A DNA stretch of 64,000 nt from Vibrio scophthalmi LMG 19158 (GTDB taxonomy: Bacteria > Pseudomonadota > Gammaproteobacteria > Enterobacterales > Vibrionaceae), in assembly GCF_000222585.1 (NCBI RefSeq), contig NZ_AFWE01000083.1, positions 1 to 64,000 on the forward strand, written 5' to 3'. Shown here one piece after another: positions 56,916 through 64,000 of the stretch. How positions within the stretch are numbered: the first letter of the stretch is position 1; the number at the start of each line of letters is the position of its first letter. The notes under the pieces were generated by a model. The model made no database searches and was not told the origin of the DNA. It saw nothing but the letters and a program-made list of their open reading frames with translations. The translations under genes and the position numbers were made by a program.

Positions 56916-57482
56916 CTATTTTTCGCGGTTTAGAGAGCGCTGTCTTAGCAATTTTTGTTGTTGATAAAGGGCGGCCTTTATTAACAAATCTTGGTCTAAA
57001 TCGCGGAGTAGGTCGTACTTGACGGAAATCACATACTGCTGGTTTTCTTGCGTACATTGAGTCACGGAGCCATAACAATAAATGGCGGCAGCAGGATGGT
57101 CGAGAAACAATTTAATGCGCAGCTTCTGGCCGATGTTTAAAGCGTTTTCGGCTTGATAGCTAAACTGGCTGGCACCAAAGGTTAATGTTTGATGACGAAG
57201 CGTAGGATCATCTTGCTGCGATAACATAAAGGTTAGCAGAAGATTGAGCTTACTATTTTGGGTGTCTAACAATTGAATGACGTGCTTAAAATCATTGCTT
57301 TTAAGTTCTGCACGAGCGGCATCATTCAGTTGGTCTAGAAAACTGAACTCACTGGCGACCAGAAATGGTGCGGGGATTTCAGACTCAAATTGGTCGAAGG
57401 TCGGATAAGGCGCATCTTCTGCCAAGGCTTCGACGTTGGCGATCATTTGATAATGAACGGAGAAATATTCTTGGTCAGACAT
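56916..57482 (-). CDS. PilZ-like domain protein
   Basis: 188 residues from the ATG at 57482, which has AGAAGGAAAAG upstream; an earlier in-frame start would add 14 residues. The first 90 residues are helical. The C-terminal half (about 90-170) is beta-rich (LTFGASQFSYQAENALNIGQ, VTQCTQENQQYVISVKY) and resembles atypical PilZ domains. The RxxxR and NxSxxG c-di-GMP motifs are not obvious, so it may not bind c-di-GMP. It sits 9 bases upstream of mfd in the same direction. Confidence 0.6.
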   Translation of the reverse strand: MSDQEYFSVHYQMIANVEALAEDAPYPTFDQFESEIPAPFLVASEFSFLDQLNDAARAELKSNDFKHVIQLLDTQNSKLNLLLTFMLSQQDDPTLRHQTLTFGASQFSYQAENALNIGQKLRIKLFLDHPAAAIYCYGSVTQCTQENQQYVISVKYDLLRDLDQDLLIKAALYQQQKLLRQRSLNREK

Positions 57483-57658
57483 GCAACTTTTCCTTCTATT
57501 GATGTTCTGATTATCGTCATACACGGCAACTAATCAAGGTATGTCATTGTTATCGGCGACTTAATTGCTAAATTTAACCGTGAAATGGCAATTTAACGCT
57601 ATCAGCCCTTTAAATTAACCGTTACAGTATTCGTCATTATTTGGCTTTGGTTTTTGTT

Positions 57659-58867
57659 ATGTTTCATCCAGTGTCGACCTATATTGGATTGCGCTACTTA
57701 CGTGGCCGCTCTGGTGATAGGTTTAGCCGTTTTGTTTCTTATATGTCGACGGCCGGTATCACGATTGGTGTGATGTCTTTGGTGACCGTGCTCTCGGTCA
57801 TGAATGGTTTTGAAGGCCAACTTAAAGGCCGCATCCTTGGTGTTCTGCCGCAGGCAATTGTTTCTCATGATGGTGGTAAAACACCGCGCACTGAGAGCGC
57901 ACCGGAATTTATTCAAGCGATGTCGAGCGCCGGCCATCCAGAGCCGATTGTGCAAAGTGAAGCGGTGATTCAAAGTGCTAAAAAACTTAGCGCAGGTTTG
58001 CTTATTGGCATTGAGCCTGGCGAACATGACCCGATTGAAAAACACTTGATTGCAGGTCGCCTTTCAGATCTGCAAGCGGGTAAGTACCAACTTTTTCTCG
58101 GCAGTTCACTGGCACGTTCAATGGACTTATCGCTGGGCGATAAAGTGCGTTTGATGGTGACCAGCGCCAGTCAATTTACCCCTCTTGGCCGTATTCCTAG
58201 CCAGCGTATTTTCACTGTCGCGGGGATTTACAATACGGGTTCTGATGTTGATGGTCAGTTGATGCTAACTCATCTGGATGATGCTGCGCGCTTGATGCGT
58301 TTGAATAAAGAGACGATGACGGGATGGCGTTTATTCTTTGATGACCCATTTGTGGTCAGCGATATGAGTAGACAGCTACTACCAGAAGGGTGGCAGTGGC
58401 AAGATTGGCGTGCGCAACGAGGTGAACTGTTCCAAGCAGTACGCATGGAGAAAAACATGATGGGCTTGATGCTTGGCCTGATTGTCGGCGTTGCAGCATT
58501 TAACATTGTTTCTGCACTCATCATGGTGGTGATGGAAAAACAAGCCGAAGTGGCTATCTTGAAAACTCAAGGCATGACCGATCGCCAAGTGATGGCCATT
58601 TTTATGGTGCAAGGCGCGAGCAGTGGTGTGGTCGGTGCCGTGATTGGTGGCGGACTTGGTGTGCTCCTCTCGGCAAATCTAAATAGCTTATTAGAGAGTG
58701 CGGGTATTGCTTTGTTTTCATTTGGTGGTTCATTGCCTGTGGTGATTAATCCGCTGCAAATATTGGTTGTCGTTTCTTTGGCTGTGATGCTCAGCCTACT
58801 GGCAACACTGTTTCCTTCTTATCGAGCATCGTCTGTTAAACCTGCTGAGGCATTAAGATATGAGTGA
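57659..58867 (+). CDS. lolC: LolC, lipoprotein-releasing ABC transporter permease
   Basis: 402 residues from the ATG at 57659. TM1 follows [31 protein letters not shown]2-4 lie near 270-395, with a long periplasmic domain between (MacB-like fold). Conserved start [16 protein letters not shown]. LolC binds LolA and, with LolE and LolD, moves outer membrane lipoproteins off the inner membrane. Overlaps lolD by eight bases. Confidence 0.94.
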   Translation: MFHPVSTYIGLRYLRGRSGDRFSRFVSYMSTAGITIGVMSLVTVLSVMNGFEGQLKGRILGVLPQAIVSHDGGKTPRTESAPEFIQAMSSAGHPEPIVQSEAVIQSAKKLSAGLLIGIEPGEHDPIEKHLIAGRLSDLQAGKYQLFLGSSLARSMDLSLGDKVRLMVTSASQFTPLGRIPSQRIFTVAGIYNTGSDVDGQLMLTHLDDAARLMRLNKETMTGWRLFFDDPFVVSDMSRQLLPEGWQWQDWRAQRGELFQAVRMEKNMMGLMLGLIVGVAAFNIVSALIMVVMEKQAEVAILKTQGMTDRQVMAIFMVQGASSGVVGAVIGGGLGVLLSANLNSLLESAGIALFSFGGSLPVVINPLQILVVVSLAVMLSLLATLFPSYRASSVKPAEALRYE

Positions 58868-59546
58868 TTTACTACAGTGTCGTGATGTAACCAAGATTTA
58901 TCATGAAGGGGCGCTGGAAACTCAAGTTTTGAAAGGCGTCAGCTTTGATTTGAAACGCGGCGAACTGGTCTCAATTATTGGTACCTCTGGCTCGGGTAAA
59001 AGTACCTTACTGCATGTGTTAGGCGCTTTAGATGACACTAGTGCCGGACAAGTGACTTTCTTAGGGCAAGAATTGTCCAAGCTCAGCTCAAATAAACAAG
59101 CCAAGTTGCGTAATAAGCACTTAGGCTTCGTCTACCAGTTTCATCATTTGTTGGCCGATTTTAGCGCGTTAGAAAATGTCGCAATGCCTTTGTTGATTGG
59201 TGGTATGAAAGTGGCTGAAGCGAAGCAAAAAGCGCTCGCGTTGCTCGATAAAGTCGGTCTTTCTCATCGCGTTGAGCATCGCCCATCGGAATTGTCAGGT
59301 GGTGAACGCCAACGTGTCGCGATTGCCCGAGCCTTGGTGAATAGCCCTGACCTAGTGTTAGCGGACGAGCCGACTGGCAATCTTGACCATAAAACCGCGC
59401 TGGCGATCTACGATCTGATGCGAGAGCTAAATCAGGAGTCTGGTACCGCGTTTTTAGTCGTGACTCACGATGGTGAGTTAGCTGGGAAGATGGATCGCCA
59501 ATTGCACATGAAAGATGGTTTGTTGGTTGATGTGGAGGGCGTGTAG
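58860..59546 (+). CDS. lolD: LolD, lipoprotein-releasing ABC ATPase
   Basis: 228 residues. Walker [16 protein letters not shown] (about 41-55), the LolD motif [18 protein letters not shown] (about 90-107), signature [15 protein letters not shown] (about 146-160), Walker [12 protein letters not shown], and switch His in VVTHD. It powers LolCDE. Both ends overlap the neighbours, showing tight coupling. Confidence 0.96.
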   Translation: MSDLLQCRDVTKIYHEGALETQVLKGVSFDLKRGELVSIIGTSGSGKSTLLHVLGALDDTSAGQVTFLGQELSKLSSNKQAKLRNKHLGFVYQFHHLLADFSALENVAMPLLIGGMKVAEAKQKALALLDKVGLSHRVEHRPSELSGGERQRVAIARALVNSPDLVLADEPTGNLDHKTALAIYDLMRELNQESGTAFLVVTHDGELAGKMDRQLHMKDGLLVDVEGV

Positions 59547-60790
59547 TGTTCTCTTCACTTTCCCTGTTTATTGGTCGACGTTTTAGCCGCGCTAAGCAGC
59601 GCAATAAAATGGTGTCGTTTATTTCACTCTCATCGACCATTGGTATTGCGGTAGGCGTGGCGGTGATCATCATTGGTTTATCGGCAATGAATGGCTTTGA
59701 ACGTGAGTTGAAAGATCGCGTTTTATCCGTGATTCCCCATGGCGAATTTGAAGGGGTGCATGGCGCAATTCAAAACTGGCAGAACTTGCTGAACCAAGCA
59801 GAAAAACATCCTCAAATTGAAGCGGCAGCGCCTTATGTCAAACTGACCGCACTTGCGGAGCGTGGCCAGCAGCTTAAAGCGATTGAAGTCCGCGGTATTG
59901 ATCCTGATAAAGAGTCTTTGGTCTCTAACTTGAGTCAGTTTATCGATCAAAAGAGTTGGCAGGCATTTCAAGCTGGACAACAACAAGTGATCCTTGGTCA
60001 AGGTGTCGCAGAGCGATTAAATGCGCAAGTAGGCGATTACATTAGTCTACTGATCCCATCGTCGGGCAGTGCTAGTAAAGTACAAACACCGAAACGCGTG
60101 CGTGTGAAGGTGGTGGGGTTACTCAAGTTGAATGGTCAGATAGACCATAACCTTGCTTTGATCCCGCTCGCGGACGCGCAAAGTTATGCCAAATTAGGCA
60201 ATGGTGTTTCTGGTGTTTCGGTACGCGTGACTGATGTATTAGATACCTTGCCAATCATTCGTGAAGTGGGTAATACCCTAAATGAAGTGGTCTATTTACG
60301 TTCTTGGCAGAGCAAATATGGTTACCTTTATCGTGATATCCAGTTAGTTCGTACCATTATGTACTTGGTGATGGTTCTGGTGATTGGTGTTGCCAGTTTC
60401 AACATTGTCTCTACCTTGATGATGGCAGTCAAAGACCGCGCCGCAGAGATCGCCATTTTGCGCACCATGGGCGCCACCGATGGTTTGGTGAAGCGCATTT
60501 TTGTCTGGCAGGGCGTCTTCTCGGGCGTATTAGGCAGTCTTTTTGGTAGTGTGGTTGGCGTGCTGGTTGCGCTGAATCTCACCCCTATCATAAAAAGCCT
60601 CGAAGCACTGATTGGCCATCAATTTCTCTCTGGGGATATCTACTTTGTCGATTTCTTGCCTTCACAAGTGCTGTCGAGTGATGTGCTGTTGGTCTCGGGT
60701 ACGGCGGTGGTTTTGAGTTTGCTTGCGACTTGGTATCCAGCTTCTCGTGCCAGTCAGCTAAATCCTGCTGCTGTGTTAAGTTCCAAGTAG
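59546..60790 (+). CDS. lolE: LolE, lipoprotein-releasing ABC transporter permease
   Basis: 414 residues. GTG start shares a base with the lolD stop. Same four-helix layout as LolC: TM1 in FISLSSTIGIAVGVAVIIIGLSAMNGFE and three helices near 275-405, with a periplasmic domain that captures lipoproteins. Third gene of lolCDE; a long perfect hairpin follows. Confidence 0.94.
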   Translation: MFSSLSLFIGRRFSRAKQRNKMVSFISLSSTIGIAVGVAVIIIGLSAMNGFERELKDRVLSVIPHGEFEGVHGAIQNWQNLLNQAEKHPQIEAAAPYVKLTALAERGQQLKAIEVRGIDPDKESLVSNLSQFIDQKSWQAFQAGQQQVILGQGVAERLNAQVGDYISLLIPSSGSASKVQTPKRVRVKVVGLLKLNGQIDHNLALIPLADAQSYAKLGNGVSGVSVRVTDVLDTLPIIREVGNTLNEVVYLRSWQSKYGYLYRDIQLVRTIMYLVMVLVIGVASFNIVSTLMMAVKDRAAEIAILRTMGATDGLVKRIFVWQGVFSGVLGSLFGSVVGVLVALNLTPIIKSLEALIGHQFLSGDIYFVDFLPSQVLSSDVLLVSGTAVVLSLLATWYPASRASQLNPAAVLSSK

Positions 60791-60822
60791 CCGTTTGTCT
60801 TGGTAGTCGCGCCGTTAATTAT

Positions 60823-60870
60823 CTAACGAACATAAAAAAGGACCGAAAGGTCCTTTTTTATGTTCGTTAG
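60823..60870. terminator. Terminator after lolE with 22-bp perfect arms
   Basis: Arms begin CTAACGAACATAAAAAAG and close on GACC-GAAA-GGTC. The repeat is perfect over 22 bases per arm, with a GAAA tetraloop. It lies between convergent lolE and the DUF2062 gene and can act on both strands. Confidence 0.9.
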
Positions 60871-60990
60871 AGAGTGCGACTCGTTAGGCTTTAAAGCAAA
60901 TATTCATACTCAAGCAACATACCAATTTCTTGATGAAATGATGGCCATTTTATATTGCTAAAAATTATTCGTTTGTCGTTGTGTCTGAGT

Positions 60991-61518
60991 CTATCTTAGC
61001 TTTCTAGGTAAACGGAAACGACGTTTTTGCCAGCTTCGGACCACTGAATAACGCCAAAGTCCTTTAATTCCAAAATAGCCGATCATCGCGGAGGTGACAC
61101 CGCAGATCATGCAACCCAACAGGAACGGAGGACCAATGGTGCTCATTTGGTGCAGGATAAATTCCCAAGATAGCTCAAAGTGGAACGGCTGTGGAGGAAC
61201 ATGCATGACCAAAGCGCCCAGTTTGTAGGCAAAGTAAAACAGTACCGGCATGGTAATTGGGTTGCTAACCCATACCAAGGCGACGGAAAGAGGTAGGTTA
61301 ACACCGCAGACAATCGCAAGCCCTGCAGACATGATCATTTGGCTTGGTAATGGCACAAAAGCCATAAACAAACCAACTGCAAACGCTCCTGCTGCTGAGC
61401 GGCGGTTAAGGCACCATAAGTTTGGATTATAAAGTACGTTGCCAAAAACCTTTAGTGCCTTTTGACGTTTGATCATCTCATGATCAGGCATAAAGCGTTT
61501 TATGAATTTTCTTGGCAT
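60991..61518 (-). CDS. DUF2062 membrane protein
   Basis: 175 residues. A basic cytosolic start (MPRKFIKRFMP) and three or four hydrophobic helices, with the DUF2062 pattern RRSAAGAFAVGLFMAFVPLP ... VSNPITMPVLFYFAYKLG. The C-terminus is very basic (KRRFRLPRK). Function unknown. It is divergent from comEC with only eight bases between start codons. Confidence 0.85.
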   Translation of the reverse strand: MPRKFIKRFMPDHEMIKRQKALKVFGNVLYNPNLWCLNRRSAAGAFAVGLFMAFVPLPSQMIMSAGLAIVCGVNLPLSVALVWVSNPITMPVLFYFAYKLGALVMHVPPQPFHFELSWEFILHQMSTIGPPFLLGCMICGVTSAMIGYFGIKGLWRYSVVRSWQKRRFRLPRKLR

Positions 61519-61526
61519 AGGAAATT

Positions 61527-63839
61527 ATGTCTCTCTTTCTTCATTATTGGACATTAGCGTCATTCGCTACCTTGATCATAACCGCATCACACTGGCCTAA
61601 TATGCCGTCGTGGATGTGGTCAGTTCCTTGCCTAGTTTGGCTATTGCTTAGTTTCTATTGTAGAAGGCTTCGATGGGGCTGTGGAGTTGCCGCGGCACTA
61701 ATCGTGATTTTGACTAGCGGCAATCTGCTACACCATCAATCAAACACCCTGTTTCAAGCCGGTTCGAATGTTACCATAAATGCCGAAGTTGACAGTCTTT
61801 TTAAGCCAATTAACCATGGCTTTCAAGGCATAGCCTCGGTTAGATCAATCAATGGTGAAAGATTGAACTACCTTTCTCGCCCTAAAGTCTACTTAATTGC
61901 TCCTAAAAATCTACAGTTGGGTGATCAGATAACCGCACAAGCTCGATTAAAGCCCGTAATTGGCGTGCTTAATGAGGTGGGGTTTGATCGAGAAAAGCAC
62001 GCAATGAGCCAAGGTGTCGTGGGCATTGTTTCTATTAACCGCAATTATTCATATTTCATCGAAAGTCAGTTGTCATTCCGACAAATTTTATTTAACCGGA
62101 TGTTTCAAGCATCGAATTCTCTAGCGAATCAAGGCTTGCTGTTAGCGCTTAGTTTTGGTGAACGAGCCCATATTGAACCGTCACAATGGCAGGCATTGCA
62201 GCAAAGTGGTCTTAGTCACTTGATCGCTATCTCAGGCTTACATGTCGGAATTGCATTTTCAGTGGGGTGGTTTGTTGGTTTAGGCTTAGTTCTACTCGGT
62301 TGTAAAAAAGTCTATTTACCCGTGATCTGTGGGGGCGTTGGGGCATTGGCTTACACTTGGTTGGCTGGGTTTGCGATTCCGACACAGCGTGCAATGTGGA
62401 TGGTCGCGGTACTCATGGCGCTGCAGTTGACACGTACGCATACCTCCTATCGGTTTACTTGGCTGTTGGTAGTTTGTGCTTTGCTATTCACCGACCCAAA
62501 AGCGGCTTATGCCAGCAGCTTTTGGCTTTCGATTACAGCGGTCGCGATTATCTTTTTATTTCTGTCGTTGAGATTACCGTGGCGCTCAGTAATGCTTAAG
62601 GCGCTACTGATGCAACTCTGTTTGGTGGTGGTGATGGCGTTGCTGGTGGCTTGGCTCTATAACGGTCTGAGTTTGCATGGATTGCTCTACAATCTCATTT
62701 TTGTGCCTTGGTTTAGTTTTGTCATTATTCCCTTGCTGCTGTTTACTGTGGTGTTCGCCGTTTTTTTTCCGCCGCTCATTCAGTGGCTACTAAGCACTAT
62801 TGATCTTCTCCTCCTGCCGCTGAGTTTGGCGCTACCACTCAGTCATTGGTTATGGTTTGAATTATCAGCACAACAGGTGTTGTTGCCTATTGTGGTTCTG
62901 TTTGGGTTGCTACTTGCATTGTTCGTGCGCGGAAAAGCGCTGTTGATCGTGTTCTTAAGCATGATCTTGGCGTTAAACGTGCGCAAAGATGAGCGTGTTT
63001 GGCGGCTGGATTTGCTTGATGTCGGCCATGGGCTCGCGCTGGTGATAGAGAAAAACAATCGGGCATTGCTTTACGATACGGGCGCGGCATGGCAGCGCAC
63101 CTTCCGGGGAGCAGGCCTTAATTTGAATCAAGATGGTGTTGACGACCGAATATCGCAAGGCAGTTATGCGCAGCAGTTGATTATCCCTTGGTTGAGTCGT
63201 CGCGGAGTGATGCTCGATGGGGTTATTGTCAGTCATTTCGATAACGATCATGCTGGTGGATTAGCGGCAATAAGGCGTCGTTGGCCTGAGGCTAAAGTCT
63301 GGTCTAGCCAAACAGAGAATCGAATGACCACGGTCAATGAGGCATGCATCAAAGGGCAGCGTTGGCAATGGCAGGGAATTGATTTTGAGGTATTGTGGCC
63401 GCCAAAACTAACCTCTCGTGCTTATAATCCCCACTCCTGTGTGGTACGTGTACATGATCGAGAATATGGACATACAGTGTTGCTGACTGGGGATATTGAA
63501 GCTGTCGCACAATGGATGTTATTGCGAGGAACAGAGGCTTTACACAGTGACGTGATCGTGGTGCCACATCACGGCAGCAAAACGTCTTCTTCTACCGCTT
63601 TTATTAAACGAGTCTCGCCCCAGTTGGCTCTATCTTCGAGTGCTTTTCAAGGTCGTTGGCAGTTGCCCAACCCAGCCGTTAAAGCTCGTTATCTGGCGGC
63701 TAACGCTCAATGGCTTGATACGGGCAGTTCTGGGCAGGTAACGTTGTTCTATCGCGGGAAAAATCGCCGATTAATAACAATGCGTTCAAGCAAAGGTCTG
63801 GCATGGTATAGGCAGATGCTGCGTAAGCGAGTAGAATAG
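61527..63839 (+). CDS. comEC: ComEC/Rec2, DNA uptake channel
   Basis: 770 residues. Order: N-terminal helices, an OB-like periplasmic domain (about 75-185), the competence channel domain (about 215-490, starting LLLALSFGERAHIEPSQW and LIAISGLHVGIAFS), and a C-terminal metallo-beta-lactamase domain (about 495-750) with DVGHGLALVI, SHFDNDHAGGL and VPHHGSKTSS. It carries single-stranded DNA across the inner membrane during natural transformation. AGGAAA lies close before the ATG. msbA follows after 32 bases. Confidence 0.94.
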   Translation: MSLFLHYWTLASFATLIITASHWPNMPSWMWSVPCLVWLLLSFYCRRLRWGCGVAAALIVILTSGNLLHHQSNTLFQAGSNVTINAEVDSLFKPINHGFQGIASVRSINGERLNYLSRPKVYLIAPKNLQLGDQITAQARLKPVIGVLNEVGFDREKHAMSQGVVGIVSINRNYSYFIESQLSFRQILFNRMFQASNSLANQGLLLALSFGERAHIEPSQWQALQQSGLSHLIAISGLHVGIAFSVGWFVGLGLVLLGCKKVYLPVICGGVGALAYTWLAGFAIPTQRAMWMVAVLMALQLTRTHTSYRFTWLLVVCALLFTDPKAAYASSFWLSITAVAIIFLFLSLRLPWRSVMLKALLMQLCLVVVMALLVAWLYNGLSLHGLLYNLIFVPWFSFVIIPLLLFTVVFAVFFPPLIQWLLSTIDLLLLPLSLALPLSHWLWFELSAQQVLLPIVVLFGLLLALFVRGKALLIVFLSMILALNVRKDERVWRLDLLDVGHGLALVIEKNNRALLYDTGAAWQRTFRGAGLNLNQDGVDDRISQGSYAQQLIIPWLSRRGVMLDGVIVSHFDNDHAGGLAAIRRRWPEAKVWSSQTENRMTTVNEACIKGQRWQWQGIDFEVLWPPKLTSRAYNPHSCVVRVHDREYGHTVLLTGDIEAVAQWMLLRGTEALHSDVIVVPHHGSKTSSSTAFIKRVSPQLALSSSAFQGRWQLPNPAVKARYLAANAQWLDTGSSGQVTLFYRGKNRRLITMRSSKGLAWYRQMLRKRVE

Positions 63840-63871
63840 AAAGATTATTGTAAAAAGAATAAAGCACTTCT

Positions 63872-64000
63872 ATGTCTCTAGATCAAGATGAAACAACGTG
63901 GCAAACCTTTCAACGTTTGTGGGCGTATATCCGCTTATACAAACTGGGTTTATCTGCCGCTGTGGTTGCCCTTATCATCAACGCGATTGCTGATACCTAT
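63872..64000 (+). CDS. msbA: MsbA, lipid A flippase, 5' end only
   Basis: 43 residues before the window ends. MSLDQDETTWQTFQRLWAYI followed by the first transmembrane helix (LGLSAAVVALIINAIADTY) matches the start of Vibrio MsbA. It is an ABC transporter that flips lipid A-core across the inner membrane. Its position after comEC agrees with V. cholerae. The ATPase domain is outside the window. Confidence 0.88.
   Translation, partial: MSLDQDETTWQTFQRLWAYIRLYKLGLSAAVVALIINAIADTY

Overview
The window is chromosomal DNA of a Vibrio. The evidence is the gene set and order: the MSHA pilus genes, ald-lrp-ftsK-dsbB-nhaB-fadR, a CARF-nuclease gene beside a chemotaxis receptor, hinT-(lipoproteins)-lpoB-thiK-ycfP-ndh, csiV-mfd, lolCDE and comEC-msbA. 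FadR has the long Vibrio form and CsiV is a Vibrio-type protein. The species cannot be fixed by reading alone. Base composition looks like the mid-40s % G+C throughout. No tRNA, rRNA, CRISPR array or prophage was seen.

Layout. 1-1480: the 3' end of a REP-associated (RAYT) transposase gene and a secreted Sel1-repeat protein. 1898-11059: the distal MSHA operon, minor pilins mshC-D-O-P and a giant multidomain mshQ (2299 aa). mshA and mshB are not in the window. 11201-16148: a TetR regulator divergent from an RND efflux pair, with two matching palindromic operators between them. 16242-21593: an anaerobic respiration island, napF-like ferredoxin and TorD/DmsD chaperone divergent from dmsABC. 21685-26518: a small unknown protein, pta, ackA and yfbV. 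26519-28144: a repeat-rich gap and a secreted beta-helix protein at a probable synteny junction. 28207-37167: ald, lrp, ftsK, dsbB, nhaB and fadR, with a 13-bp tandem repeat running into the 3' end of dsbB. 37251-41915: a nitrosative-stress module, norR, hcp and hcr, with two NorR boxes and a sigma-54 promoter in front of hcp. 42079-43249: a Card1/Can2-like CARF nuclease gene (DUF1887) broken by one base in a run of seven C. 43400-51846: a chemotaxis receptor, then hinT, three envelope lipoprotein genes ending in lpoB, thiK, ycfP, and ndh behind a perfect FNR box. 51912-64000: a GNAT acetyltransferase, csiV, mfd, a PilZ-like protein, lolCDE, a DUF2062 protein, comEC and the start of msbA.

Themes. 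Oxygen and nitrogen-oxide control recurs: dmsABC with NarP/FNR-like sites, ndh with an FNR box, pta-ackA, and NorR-Hcp-Hcr. Envelope assembly is the second theme: LolCDE, MsbA, LpoB (PBP1B activator), CsiV (PBP1A activator), DsbB and the MSHA pilus. Most of the window is ordinary core genome. The most interesting points are the homopolymer-broken CARF nuclease, the adhesin-like MshQ, the separation of mshC from mshA/B, the tandem repeat at dsbB, and several clean regulatory sites.
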